This document shows, in pieces, positions 8,610 through 17,627 of a stretch of DNA of 64,000 bases; position 1 is the first letter of the stretch, and the number at the start of each line of letters is the position of its first letter. Below the pieces are notes generated by a model, which saw only the letters and a program-made list of their open reading frames with translations, was not told where the DNA came from and made no database searches. This stretch comes from Limnobacter sp. GTDB taxonomy: Bacteria; Pseudomonadota; Gammaproteobacteria; Burkholderiales; Burkholderiaceae_B. The stretch spans positions 124,001 to 188,000 of the forward strand of contig JARWZZ010000015.1 in assembly GCA_029866125.1 (NCBI GenBank), given 5' to 3'. A program made the translations under genes and the position numbers.

Positions 8610-9300
8610 ATTCGACCCTCACTTGCCGATTGACTCCCCTTTGACAGCAGCACTCAAGCAGAGCGACCTTGCACGAAATACAGCTGACTGGGTTTTGGTG
8701 TTGCTTGGTGTATTGGGCTTGTACATGCTGATGCAATCTCAGTTGGACCATGAGATTGAGTCAAGCATTCTTACACCAGCTAGGATCGAAAAAGTAAAGC
8801 CGCAGACTCAACAAACCCTGAAAATGGAAGTGTTTAGTACCCAAAGAAGCAATGAGTACGAGATTTGGGCTGATTTGAAAGATTTGATTGAACGAAAAAG
8901 GCCTGCCCAAGGGCACTGTCAAATCCAACCCAGCAGGCCAAAGTCAAGCAAAGCAAAACTGGAAAGGCGAATGAATGCGCCGATGAATGCGCCGATGAAT
9001 GTACTACAGCCAAACCCAGTCAGTACCAGCTTCGAGTTGGCTTGCTTGGTGTATTCAAACAAAAAGTTACCTTCCAACCATATTGGAGTTGCGCTGCTGC
9101 CCAGCCTAATTTTCATGGGCATATCTGAGGCGAGTTTTTCAACCTCCAGCCCAGACAATTTGCCAAGTACTCCAACAAAAAATGAAGCTCAAGCAATGAG
9201 CCCGATTATTTCAATACCACCCGTCGTCAAACCCGAAGGTTGGATTGAAACCCCAAATGGCATATTGAAATTTGATGCGAAGGAAGAGCGATGGAAGTGA
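8602..9300 (+). CDS. Bitopic PilO/PilP/GspM-like accessory protein (unrecognised)
   Basis: 232 residues from a GTG at 8602, chosen because a GGGGGA ribosome site lies about 10 bases upstream and it overlaps the previous stop by only eight bases; an ATG at 8548 would overlap more. A short cytoplasmic tail, one membrane helix (about residues 29-45, WVLVLLGVLGLYMLMQ) and a periplasmic domain follow. A small repeat, MNAPMNAPMN, lies mid-protein. The C-terminus ends in a basic GILKFDAKEERWK. Position and topology match the PilO/PilP or GspM/MshJ-K slot between platform and pilin genes, but there is no sequence signature that names it. Confidence 0.55.
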   Translation: MNRFDPHLPIDSPLTAALKQSDLARNTADWVLVLLGVLGLYMLMQSQLDHEIESSILTPARIEKVKPQTQQTLKMEVFSTQRSNEYEIWADLKDLIERKRPAQGHCQIQPSRPKSSKAKLERRMNAPMNAPMNVLQPNPVSTSFELACLVYSNKKLPSNHIGVALLPSLIFMGISEASFSTSSPDNLPSTPTKNEAQAMSPIISIPPVVKPEGWIETPNGILKFDAKEERWK

Positions 9301-10457
9301 AACCATCAAGCCGCTATCGACTACAACAGGGCGCCGCTTTAATGGCCTTGATTGTTGTTTTGTGCATCAGCGGAATGCTGCTTTTGGCATGGGGTGAGTC
9401 AAAATCCAAAGCGCAAAACCTAACCCGGCAAATTGAGCTGGGCACACTGCAGGAGTTAAAGCACATCAAGGCCAGCTTGTTTGCGCATGCAACGGTGAAG
9501 GGCCTCAACAGCCTAACCCACCCGGGGAATATGCCCTGCCCGTCCAGTACACCAACTGCCACAACACCTGCCAGTTGCCTGAGCGCGTGGCTGGGTTATT
9601 TGCCGATTGAATCCAGATCGGCTGTGAATCATCTGCGTTTGGCAATCCATTCCAAACCCAATGCCCGATCTGTTGCAAACGACAAATCGTGGATGTACGC
9701 GGTTTCACCCCAGTTGATTCAAGCCAATGAGTTGGGCTGGAGCCAATGGGTCGATTGGACGCAACCTAGCCTTGCAGTGTGGCATAACGGTAGCATCATC
9801 ACCGATGTGGCAGTGGTGGTGGCAGAGGGCTTGGAAGCATTGGACGGGTACACGGTAAAAGCATCGGGTGCACATGTGTTAATTCGGGTGCCTGAATTGA
9901 GGCGTGCTGTTTTCAAAGCGCAGGAAGCCGCGGTCAATAACACATTCAATACTTGGCTGAACCAAAATCAAGAGGTGTTCACCCACGAGAATTTGAGCTG
10001 GAACAGTCAATCAAAAACCGTACAACCCAAGTGGTCTGATTGCCAATGCAACTGCACACGCACACGCTGCAACTGCGCTTGCAATGGGGACTCTTGGTGG
10101 GTATCCAATTCTGCTTGTTTGCTTGAAACGGAGACCTGCAAGCCCCTTGAAAAGTGGGATGCCACAACCCTGCCCAAGGGTAAACAGCTGTCGCATGTGT
10201 GCAATGCCCAAGGGGGTAGCCCATGCGTTTTTAAGGGAAGTTCTCGCCTGCTGAGTGCATGGCCGGTCAGCTCCACTTTGCCGGTTGCAAGCAAGGGTAA
10301 GGCTTGCGAAAACTTTACTTTCGGAAGCTGCCCTTTGAGTACAAGTAACTCGGCTTGCGCATGTGATTTCAATTGGCCCAGCCACAGCAAGGCACATCTT
10401 GCCGACATGGATATCCGCGTCCATGTGAACGAGCCAAACAAACAGGCGGGGCAATAA
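9291..10457 (+). CDS. Cys-rich GspK/PilX-like minor pilin, candidate tip subunit
   Basis: 388 residues. The N-terminus has a basic leader, then QGAALMALIVVLCISGMLLL: a prepilin-like cleavage site after Gly14 and a hydrophobic stalk without the usual Glu at +5, as in GspK and PilX. The large C-terminal domain is strongly cysteine rich. Its centre carries a symmetric motif C-x-C-x-C-x4-C-x-C-x-C at Cys251, 253, 255, 260, 262 and 264, followed by about ten further cysteines. A PCP motif (NMPCPSS) is shared in spirit with the next gene. The start overlaps the upstream gene by 10 bases. A missing Glu5 and large size suggest a position at the pilus tip; the Cys motif suggests disulfides or metal binding. 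Both are inference. Confidence 0.65.
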   Translation: MEVKPSSRYRLQQGAALMALIVVLCISGMLLLAWGESKSKAQNLTRQIELGTLQELKHIKASLFAHATVKGLNSLTHPGNMPCPSSTPTATTPASCLSAWLGYLPIESRSAVNHLRLAIHSKPNARSVANDKSWMYAVSPQLIQANELGWSQWVDWTQPSLAVWHNGSIITDVAVVVAEGLEALDGYTVKASGAHVLIRVPELRRAVFKAQEAAVNNTFNTWLNQNQEVFTHENLSWNSQSKTVQPKWSDCQCNCTRTRCNCACNGDSWWVSNSACLLETETCKPLEKWDATTLPKGKQLSHVCNAQGGSPCVFKGSSRLLSAWPVSSTLPVASKGKACENFTFGSCPLSTSNSACACDFNWPSHSKAHLADMDIRVHVNEPNKQAGQ

Positions 10458-10460
10458 CTC

Positions 10461-11216
10461 ATGACGCGTATCAAATCGCAGCACGGTAGTTTGCTTTTGG
10501 AAATGGCCCTGATTCTGGGAATTCTTGCCGTGGTGGTCCCTTCTCTTTTGAGTTTAAGTCGCAGTCAAAATGCAGCCACTGCTGAAAGCCTACACCAACG
10601 CGAAAAACAAAGAATTGAACAAGCACTTGAGGGGTTTGTATTAAGCCGTGGTCGGCTACCCTGCCCAGCACAGGATGGGGAAACGCAAGAGCAATTTGTA
10701 GACGACCGCTGCGAACTTCAATCTGGAGACTTGCCGTATGGCAGCCTTAGCCTAGACTCGCTACAGCAACAATGGACAATGACTGTGGCTGATTTGGCTG
10801 CTGCTGGCGTACCTGCGCAGCATGCACTTCACAACACAAAACGTTGGCAGCTGCTAAGCCTGCAACAACTTTCGGAAATTGTTCTAAGTCCAACGACCTC
10901 AACCAGCGGCATGAATGGGTCCGCACTTCCAGCTTTATCGATTTGCAATTTCAACCCCAACCAAGCCTTGCCCGATGGCACTGAGCGGGGCTGTGGTTTG
11001 CAAAGTTTGCACTCCCCGACAGCGGTGGTCGTGGTGCAACCCAAGTTGCCAAGAACCGATACCTCCACTTCCATTTTTGAATCGAACCAAGCCCGAAGTC
11101 AGCAGTTTTTTATTACACGCGATTATTCCAGCGACAACCCAATGTGGATGAGCTACGAAAGGCTTGTACACCTTTGGATGGAGGGCGGCTGGATTGCACA
11201 AACTCCACCATCTTGA
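10461..11216 (+). CDS. Minor pilin / pseudopilin with class III-type leader
   Basis: 251 residues. The short leader MTRIKSQHG is followed by SLLLEMALILGILAVVVPSL, so the prepilin peptidase site is Gly9/Ser10 with Glu at +5. The mature protein has a long N-terminal helix (about 10-55) and the motif GRLPCPAQDGE, common in bacterial minor pilins, with paired cysteines at LPCP and DDRC. It starts three bases after the Cys-rich gene and is probably a priming or minor subunit of the same filament. No prepilin peptidase gene is present in the window, so processing must depend on one elsewhere. Confidence 0.75.
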   Translation: MTRIKSQHGSLLLEMALILGILAVVVPSLLSLSRSQNAATAESLHQREKQRIEQALEGFVLSRGRLPCPAQDGETQEQFVDDRCELQSGDLPYGSLSLDSLQQQWTMTVADLAAAGVPAQHALHNTKRWQLLSLQQLSEIVLSPTTSTSGMNGSALPALSICNFNPNQALPDGTERGCGLQSLHSPTAVVVVQPKLPRTDTSTSIFESNQARSQQFFITRDYSSDNPMWMSYERLVHLWMEGGWIAQTPPS

Positions 11217-11301
11217 TGACATACAAATCCATTTAAAAAAAACCTGTTTTCAACTCAATTATTTTGATTCGTATTTAAACTTTTACACCACAAGGACTGC
11301 C

Positions 11302-11976
11302 ATGCCAAAGCGATTTAACACGACTAAAAATTTGAAGGCCATATTGCCCTCCCAACAAGGCTTTTCACTGCTTGAACTGGCCATTGCACTGGCCGTACTC
11401 GCTGTGCTGGCAGGTGGGGTATTGAAGGGCAGCGAGCTGATTCAATCGGCCAAAGTTCAATCGACAGTGACTGAGATTACGAACATCGACACTGCAGTGT
11501 CTGCATTCGAGGGGCGCTACGCTGCACTGCCGGGTGATTTTGCTGGCGCATCAGCGGCGGGTTTGGGCTCGTTCTCAGGAAACGGAAACGGATTGGTCGA
11601 CACGGCGGGTGAACAAGGCGCTGTGTTTGAACATCTTCAGCGCGCGGGTTTTATCAAAGGGCAATTCACATCGATTGAATTGACAGGAGCTACCTGCCCC
11701 GAGACCAGCTGCCCGGCCAGCCCGTTGGGCGGAACCTTTGTGATGGGGTCTACATTGCTTTCAGACGACCCGGCCAATGGGTCCATTCAACTGCTTTTGG
11801 GCAATGCCACGCGAAGCAAAAAGTTGGCAGACATAGACAGAAAACTGGATGATGGAAAAGCGGAGTCTGGCGACTTTCTGATCTTAGCCACCGAAGGCAG
11901 CACCTGCACCACAGACGAAGGGCTTTGGGACGAAGCGTCAGAAAGCAATTGCCAAGCGGCTTACAAACTGAGGTGA
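11302..11976 (+). CDS. Type IV pilin-like protein, probable major subunit
   Basis: 224 residues from the ATG at 11302, which has an AAGGA site seven bases upstream; the longer reading from 11164 overlaps the previous gene and has no ribosome site. The prepilin site is QQG/FSLLELAIALAVLAVLAGG with Glu5, then a helix, a YAALPGDFAGA motif (typical of one pilin/pseudopilin class) and a Gly/Ser-rich loop. Two Cys pairs lie at CPETSC and near the C-terminus. An 85-base AT-rich leader separates it from the minor pilin gene, unlike the tight spacing upstream, so it may have its own promoter, as major pilins often do. It is the last gene of the cluster. Confidence 0.8.
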   Translation: MPKRFNTTKNLKAILPSQQGFSLLELAIALAVLAVLAGGVLKGSELIQSAKVQSTVTEITNIDTAVSAFEGRYAALPGDFAGASAAGLGSFSGNGNGLVDTAGEQGAVFEHLQRAGFIKGQFTSIELTGATCPETSCPASPLGGTFVMGSTLLSDDPANGSIQLLLGNATRSKKLADIDRKLDDGKAESGDFLILATEGSTCTTDEGLWDEASESNCQAAYKLR

Positions 11977-11990
11977 TTTACGCCACTCAG

Positions 11991-13997
11991 TTACGCCAAT
12001 GAGCTAGGCGCACCTTTGGACAAAATCATAGACTCTGCCAATGCCAGTGCGTCTGGGCGCCCTTTCAAAATCAGAATGTCGCCCGCTTCCAGACGCGTCT
12101 GGGGTGAAGGGTCTCCACCCCGAATTCCACGGCGGCGAATGGCATTGACTTCCACACCCATGTCAGTCAAGCGCAACTCCTCCAGCGAGTTGCCCACCCC
12201 TTTGGCACCTGGCTCTACAATCACAGAATGCAAGCGCACCATTTCGCTTTCAGGCGTTTCCGATTCGTCATCCACCCCACGGAAAACGCCTCGGAACATT
12301 TGGTAGCGGGATTCACGAATACTTCGAATTTGCTTAACCACTCGTGAAACAGGCACACCCAGCAACATCAACGCTTGGGAGCCCAACATCAAACTGCCTT
12401 CCAGAATTTCAGGTACTACCTCAGTGGCACCTGCTGCGGTGAGCCTTTCAAGATCGGATTCGTCATAAGTTCGAACCACCACCGGCACATTGGGCGCAAT
12501 TTGGCGGATGGCCAGCAATACTTTCTCTGCAATCTTAAATTCCGCGAAGGATATAACCACGCAGCTGGCACGCATCAAGCCCGCAGCCACAAGGGTTTCA
12601 CGCTTGGCGGCATCGCCAAACACCACCGAATCACCGGCGGAGGCCGCCTCGCGAATTCGGTCAGGGTCCAAGTCAAGGGCGACGTAACCAATGTCTTCAC
12701 GGTCCAGCAGCCGGGCCATGTGCTGCCCACTTCGTCCAAAACCGCAAATCAACACGTGTTTGTTGGTGGTGAGGCTTTTTTGGGCAATTTGGTGCAACTC
12801 AAGGGATTTTTGCAACCACTCTTGACTGGAGAACCGCAGCACAATTTTGTCAGCATGCTGGATCATAAATGGCGCAGCCAACATGGAAAGCAACATGCTT
12901 GCAGTGATGACCTGCAGCCATTGGTCAGGCACAAGGTTAAACCCCCCAGCGCCTGTGTTAGCCAACAAAACAAAACCAAACTCACCGGCCTGTGCCAAAT
13001 ACAAACCCGTGCGCAAGGCGGTACCCGTGTTGGCACCAAAAATTTTTGCCAGGGCTGCGATCAAACCAAACTTGGCCAGCACAGGCAGCACTGCCAAACC
13101 CAACACCCAAGGCCATTGCTGCACCACCACCACGGGGTTTAACAACATGCCGGTGGTTACGAAGAACAAACCCAACAGCACATCGCGGAAGGGTTTAATA
13201 TCCTCCTCCACCTGGTGGCGGTACTGGGTTTCAGCAATCAAAATGCCTGCCACAAAAGCGCCCAAAGCCAGGGAAAGCTCGGCCAACTCGGTGAGCCAAG
13301 CCAAACCAAGGGTAATTAAAAGCACGTTCAGTACAAACAATTCTTGAGATTTACTGCGGGCTACAAAAGTCATCCACCAGTTCATCAGGCGCTGCCCAAA
13401 CACCAGCATCAAGCCCAACACCAGCGCCGCTTTCACCATGGCCAGGCTGAGGGTGACGGGCAGTTCAGCCACATCACCGGCCAAGGCAGGAATCACAATC
13501 AGCAGGGGCACCACGGCCAAATCCTGAAACAGCAGAATGCCCATGATTTGACGGCCATGGGCTGAGTCCAGCTCTAGCCGCTCTGCCAACATTTTGCTAA
13601 CAATCGCGGTCGACGACATGGCTGCCGCACCTGCAAGTACAAAAGCCGTGGAAGGAGCAACTTGGAATACAAAGCCCATTAGCCAACCCATCAACATCAC
13701 GCCCAACATGGTCAGCGACACTTGGGCCAAGCCCAAGCCAAACACCACCCGACGCATGGCATGCAGTTTGGGCAAGCTAAATTCTAAGCCAATTGAAAAC
13801 ATCAGAAAAACAACGCCAAACTCGGCCAAGTGCCGGGTTTCGGGCACGTCAGGAACTATTCCCAACGAGAATGGGCCAATCACAATGCCAGCACTGAGGT
13901 AACCCAGCATGGCAGGCAATTTGAAATGTCGAAACAGAGTCACCGCAAGCACAGCGACCAGCATCAAAATAAGAGAAAGCTCTAAGGCGTTAGGCAC
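11991..13997 (-). CDS. CPA2-family cation/proton antiporter (KefB/YbaL type)
   Basis: 668 residues in three parts: an antiporter membrane domain of about 12 helices (residues 5-380), a TrkA-N/RCK domain with the nucleotide-binding pattern HVLICGFGRSGQHMARLL (about 413-530), and a TrkA-C domain (about 580-660). It should exchange K+ or Na+ for H+ across the inner membrane under nucleotide control. It runs convergent to the pilin gene with only 14 bases between them and no terminator hairpin visible there. It is divergent from the kdsD operon, as in many beta- and gammaproteobacteria. I cannot say whether it is gated by glutathione like true KefB/KefC. Confidence 0.88.
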   Translation of the reverse strand: MPNALELSLILMLVAVLAVTLFRHFKLPAMLGYLSAGIVIGPFSLGIVPDVPETRHLAEFGVVFLMFSIGLEFSLPKLHAMRRVVFGLGLAQVSLTMLGVMLMGWLMGFVFQVAPSTAFVLAGAAAMSSTAIVSKMLAERLELDSAHGRQIMGILLFQDLAVVPLLIVIPALAGDVAELPVTLSLAMVKAALVLGLMLVFGQRLMNWWMTFVARSKSQELFVLNVLLITLGLAWLTELAELSLALGAFVAGILIAETQYRHQVEEDIKPFRDVLLGLFFVTTGMLLNPVVVVQQWPWVLGLAVLPVLAKFGLIAALAKIFGANTGTALRTGLYLAQAGEFGFVLLANTGAGGFNLVPDQWLQVITASMLLSMLAAPFMIQHADKIVLRFSSQEWLQKSLELHQIAQKSLTTNKHVLICGFGRSGQHMARLLDREDIGYVALDLDPDRIREAASAGDSVVFGDAAKRETLVAAGLMRASCVVISFAEFKIAEKVLLAIRQIAPNVPVVVRTYDESDLERLTAAGATEVVPEILEGSLMLGSQALMLLGVPVSRVVKQIRSIRESRYQMFRGVFRGVDDESETPESEMVRLHSVIVEPGAKGVGNSLEELRLTDMGVEVNAIRRRGIRGGDPSPQTRLEAGDILILKGRPDALALAESMILSKGAPSSLA

Positions 13998-14114
13998 GTT
14001 TAATGCTTAATAATTGAGGAGTTTGTGGTTGTGCTTTGCTATACTGCCCTGAAAACGAAACAGTCTCAAGCACTGAAGTCGCTAACGATGCGTCTAAGTC
14101 TATCAGGGTCGACC

Positions 14115-15107
14115 ATGTCAAACACACCTCTCAAGGGGCAAGCCGAGTATTATTTGGAGCTTGCACGCGAAGCACTGCACATTGAAGCGCAGGCTGTGGA
14201 AGCGCTTGCCTCCAAATTGAATGTGCAATTTGCCCAAGTGGTCGAAGCCATTTTGGCGTGCAAAGGCCGCGTCATTTTGGTGGGAGTGGGTAAGTCCGGT
14301 CTGATCGCAAAAAAAATTGCCGCCACTTTCGCAAGTACGGGTACGCCAGCATTTTTTGTTCATGCCACGGAGGCTTCGCATGGCGACCTCGGGATGATCA
14401 CCGGGCAGGATGTGGTGATTGCCCTGTCCAACTCCGGCACCACCGAGGAATTGATTGAAGTGCTTCCTGCCATACGCAGGCGTGGCTCAATCATCGTCGG
14501 CATCACTGGCAAATTGGATTCGCCTTTGGCCAAGCAATCTGACTTTGTTTTAGATGGCTCGGTTGAAAAAGAGGCCTGCCCCTTAAACTTGGCACCCACA
14601 GCCAGCACCACTGCTGCTTTGGCACTGGGTGACGCTTTGGCCGTGGTGGTTTTGAAATCACGTGGATTCTCGGAAGAAGATTTCGCCATGTCCCACCCCG
14701 GCGGTGCATTGGGCAGACGGCTGTTGACTCATGTGCGCGATGTGATGCGCACCGGCAACCGTATTCCTTCGGTTAAACCTTCAGACAGCTTGTCCACCGC
14801 CATTCTGGAAATTACCCGCAAAGGTTTGGGCATGACCGCCGTGGTCGACCCCAGCAATAAGCTATTGGGCGTGTTTACCGATGGTGACTTGCGCCGCTTG
14901 ATTGAACAAGGCCAAGACTTGCGCGGCTTGATGGTGGCAGACGTTATGAAGGGCAACCCCAAAACCATCCACCCCGACCGGATGGCTGTTGAGGCGGTCA
15001 ATTTGATGGAAACATCCCACATTAGTCAGGTTCTGGTCACTGAAAAGGATCAAACTGTGGTGGGTGCATTAAATTTCCATGACCTGTTTGAAGCCAAAGT
15101 GGTTTAA
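14115..15107 (+). CDS. kdsD: D-arabinose 5-phosphate isomerase (KdsD/KpsF/GutQ)
   Basis: 330 residues from the ATG at 14115; an AGGG site lies upstream and this length matches the family, whereas a reading from 14025 adds 30 unconserved residues. An N-terminal SIS sugar-isomerase domain (about 25-185; GVGKSGLIAKKIAATFASTG and ALSNSGTTEE) is followed by two CBS domains (about 205-325). It interconverts ribulose 5-phosphate and arabinose 5-phosphate, the first step to Kdo for LPS. It is the first gene of a long LPS operon; kdsC follows after 14 bases. A TATACT box lies at 14040-14045, upstream of the start, without a well-spaced -35. Confidence 0.95.
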   Translation: MSNTPLKGQAEYYLELAREALHIEAQAVEALASKLNVQFAQVVEAILACKGRVILVGVGKSGLIAKKIAATFASTGTPAFFVHATEASHGDLGMITGQDVVIALSNSGTTEELIEVLPAIRRRGSIIVGITGKLDSPLAKQSDFVLDGSVEKEACPLNLAPTASTTAALALGDALAVVVLKSRGFSEEDFAMSHPGGALGRRLLTHVRDVMRTGNRIPSVKPSDSLSTAILEITRKGLGMTAVVDPSNKLLGVFTDGDLRRLIEQGQDLRGLMVADVMKGNPKTIHPDRMAVEAVNLMETSHISQVLVTEKDQTVVGALNFHDLFEAKVV

Positions 15108-15121
15108 GCGACGACAAAACT

Positions 15122-15670
15122 ATGAGCAACTTTACCGATTTTAAAAGCAACAAACCCGATGCACCCACGGCAGCCAGTCAAGTCCGGTTGATGGGCTTTG
15201 ACGTGGATGGCACTTTGACGGACGGTGGCTTGTACTTTGGCCCGGAAGGTGAAACCCTTAAACGGTTTAGCGTGTTTGATGGGCAAGGCCTGCGCCTGTT
15301 GATGGACTACGGCGTTAAAGTGGTGTGGATTACCGCCAGATCAAGCCAAATTGTTGAAAAAAGAGCGCGAGATCTTGGCATTTACCAATTGGTACAAGGC
15401 TGCAAAACCAAACTGGAAGCCTATGACTCCATTCGCCAAAGTTTGGGGCTTGAATGGAACCAGTGCGGCTTTTTTGGTGATGACTGGCCCGACTACCCCG
15501 TGCTGAAAGAGGTGGCCTTGGCTTGCACCACCCCCAGCGCCCCTTTGGCCATGCGGAAAGTTGCAACTTGGATAAACACCCGCCCAGCGGGCGACGGTGC
15601 CGCCCGGGAGCTTTGTGATTTCATCCTGAGCAACAAACCTGACTACCAAAACCCTTGGGAGACCCAATAA
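15122..15670 (+). CDS. kdsC: 3-deoxy-D-manno-octulosonate 8-phosphate phosphatase KdsC
   Basis: 182 residues. HAD phosphatase motif I is FDVDGTLTDG; motif II is WITARSS; the conserved Lys and motif IV appear in CKTKLEAY and FFGDDWPDYPVL. It removes phosphate from Kdo 8-phosphate to give free Kdo. It has about 20 extra polar residues before the HAD core. It ends one base before lptC. Confidence 0.96.
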   Translation: MSNFTDFKSNKPDAPTAASQVRLMGFDVDGTLTDGGLYFGPEGETLKRFSVFDGQGLRLLMDYGVKVVWITARSSQIVEKRARDLGIYQLVQGCKTKLEAYDSIRQSLGLEWNQCGFFGDDWPDYPVLKEVALACTTPSAPLAMRKVATWINTRPAGDGAARELCDFILSNKPDYQNPWETQ

Positions 15671-15671
15671 G

Positions 15672-16250
15672 GTGCTTCGTAACTTAGCCTCCTTTGTTTC
15701 TCAATTTGCACCGCTGCTGATTACCTTCTTGCTGGCGGCCAGCTCCTATTGGGTTGCGCTGCAGTCGGAACGGGGCTTCTTCGGCGATCAAGGCTCAATT
15801 GACCCCAAAAAAGTGGACTACTTCATGGAAGACTTCCGCAGCGAAGAGCACCAAGTTGCGCGCGGGTACTATTCACTGTTGACAGGGGTTCGGGCAGAAC
15901 ACATCCCCGAAAATGACGTCCTTTTCATCACCAATCCAGTGGCGCAGCGTTATCAGGAATCGGAAGTCCAACTGCACATGCGGTCAGGCAAAGCAGAATA
16001 TGAAGTCAGCAATGACATTTTGCACATGGAAAAAGATGCCCATTTGGATCGACTGAAACAAGGTGCGAAAACCACCTTGAATTCAGACAAAGTGACTGCA
16101 GAATTTGAAAAGAACAAGGTTTACAGCAACCTGGACACCACCGTGATTACCCCGGGGAGAGCCGCCAAAATGAAGGGGTTTGAACTGGATACCGTTTCGG
16201 GCGATTTGCAGTCCAAGGGGCACACCTCCATTCGAATAGAGGCCAAATAG
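15672..16250 (+). CDS. lptC: LptC, inner-membrane LPS transport protein
   Basis: 192 residues beginning with GTG one base after the kdsC stop. A single N-terminal membrane helix (about 10-28) is followed by a periplasmic beta-jellyroll typical of LptC/OstA proteins (MEDFRSEEH, then the repeated strand pattern ending with GFELDTVSGDLQSKGHTSI). LptC docks on LptB2FG and hands LPS to LptA. Its place between kdsC and lptA supports the call, since LptC sequences are poorly conserved. Confidence 0.92.
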   Translation: MLRNLASFVSQFAPLLITFLLAASSYWVALQSERGFFGDQGSIDPKKVDYFMEDFRSEEHQVARGYYSLLTGVRAEHIPENDVLFITNPVAQRYQESEVQLHMRSGKAEYEVSNDILHMEKDAHLDRLKQGAKTTLNSDKVTAEFEKNKVYSNLDTTVITPGRAAKMKGFELDTVSGDLQSKGHTSIRIEAK

Positions 16251-16252
16251 AA

Positions 16253-16846
16253 ATGAAAATCAACCTGACCGCCCGCCTGCGCGGACTACCCAAGCTTGCA
16301 GCTGTTTTGATCCTTGTTTCTTCAGGATTGACTGCTGGGCTGGTACCCGCGCCGGTGCTGGGCTTGGAGTCTGACCGCAATCAGCCGACCACGATTGATG
16401 CGGACCAAATGACTTACAGTGAAAAAAACAGTGTGAATGTGTTCAAAGGCAATGTGCTTTTGACGCGCGGCACGTTGGTGGTGCGGGGCGATAACCTCAC
16501 ATTGACTCAAAAAGCCGATGGCAGCCAAAATGCAATCATTGAAGGCAAACCGGCCACATTTCGCCAGCAACGGGACTCAAAAAAACCTGAAGTACTGATG
16601 ATTCGCGGCACAGGCAACCGGATTGAAATTGACGGCACAAAATCCACCGTCACTTTGATTGGCGACGCTGCAATCCGCAAAACATCCAATGACCAGCTGA
16701 CCGAAGAAATCACGGGCAGAAAAATCACTTACGAACAGAACTCTGAATTCCTCACGGTTGAGGGCTCTGAAAAAGGCAGTGGGCCCAAAGGCAGCACACC
16801 TCGGGTTCAAGCCGTTATTAAACCCAAACCTGAGTCCCAGCAATGA
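16253..16846 (+). CDS. lptA: LptA, periplasmic LPS bridge protein
   Basis: 197 residues. A signal peptide of about 34 residues precedes the OstA-like domain, which starts [21 protein letters not shown] and continues with [15 protein letters not shown]. LptA polymerises head to tail to carry LPS across the periplasm from LptC to LptD. The tail (about 165-197) is Lys/Pro/Ser rich. Its stop overlaps the start of lptB by four bases (ATGA). Confidence 0.95.
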   Translation: MKINLTARLRGLPKLAAVLILVSSGLTAGLVPAPVLGLESDRNQPTTIDADQMTYSEKNSVNVFKGNVLLTRGTLVVRGDNLTLTQKADGSQNAIIEGKPATFRQQRDSKKPEVLMIRGTGNRIEIDGTKSTVTLIGDAAIRKTSNDQLTEEITGRKITYEQNSEFLTVEGSEKGSGPKGSTPRVQAVIKPKPESQQ

Positions 16847-17604
16847 ATGCGCCTGAACCGGTAGCCAACGCATTGGCAGGCAAAGCCCGACTACAAGCCC
16901 TCAGTCTCAAGAAGGCGTATCGGTCCAAGAAAGTCATCGAAGATGTTTCCTTGCATGTAGACACTGGCGAAGTGGTTGGCCTGCTTGGCCCCAACGGCGC
17001 AGGCAAAACCACCTGCTTTTACATGATTGTAGGTTTGGTTGCGGCAGACGAAGGTTCAATTCATTTGGAAGGAAAAGACATCACGTTCAACGCAATTCAC
17101 GAACGTTCGCGCGCAGGCCTGTCCTATTTGCCGCAAGAAGCGTCTGTTTTTCGTAAATTGACGGTTGAAGAAAACATTCGTGCGGTGCTGGAAATTAACC
17201 CGCAAGCTGGGCAAAACACAGACGAAGCCATCAATGCGCTGCTCAACGACTTGCAAATTACCCACATTCGCACCTCACTGGCGGCTTCACTGTCTGGCGG
17301 AGAGCGCCGTAGGCTTGAAATTGCCCGCGCTTTGGCCACCAACCCTCGGTTTATTCTGCTGGACGAGCCATTTGCAGGCGTAGACCCAATTGCTGTGCTT
17401 GAAATTCAGAAAATCGTTTCTTTTTTGAAAAGCAAAGGTATTGGTGTGCTGATTACCGACCACAACGTGCGGGAAACGCTGGGTATTTGCGACCGGGCTT
17501 ACATCATTAGCGCGGGCCACGTACTTGCCTCGGGCAGCCCAGAGCAGATTGTAGAAAATGATGATGTTCGCCGGGTTTATCTGGGCGAAAACTTCAAGAT
17601 GTAA
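16843..17604 (+). CDS. lptB: LptB, LPS export ABC ATPase
   Basis: 253 residues. Walker [20 protein letters not shown]-loop [18 protein letters not shown], signature [15 protein letters not shown] and Walker [17 protein letters not shown] are near identical to other LptB proteins, with the His switch in [11 protein letters not shown]. It powers extraction of LPS from the inner membrane together with LptFG, which are not in this window. It sits directly before rpoN, the standard order in proteobacteria. Confidence 0.97.
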   Translation: MNAPEPVANALAGKARLQALSLKKAYRSKKVIEDVSLHVDTGEVVGLLGPNGAGKTTCFYMIVGLVAADEGSIHLEGKDITFNAIHERSRAGLSYLPQEASVFRKLTVEENIRAVLEINPQAGQNTDEAINALLNDLQITHIRTSLAASLSGGERRRLEIARALATNPRFILLDEPFAGVDPIAVLEIQKIVSFLKSKGIGVLITDHNVRETLGICDRAYIISAGHVLASGSPEQIVENDDVRRVYLGENFKM

Positions 17605-17627
17605 AGGCGACTGCTTAAAAAACAATT

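Noticed and set aside
14025-14114. Upstream start for kdsD at 14025
   Set aside because: It adds 30 unconserved residues spanning a -10-like box; 14115 has a ribosome site and the standard length.
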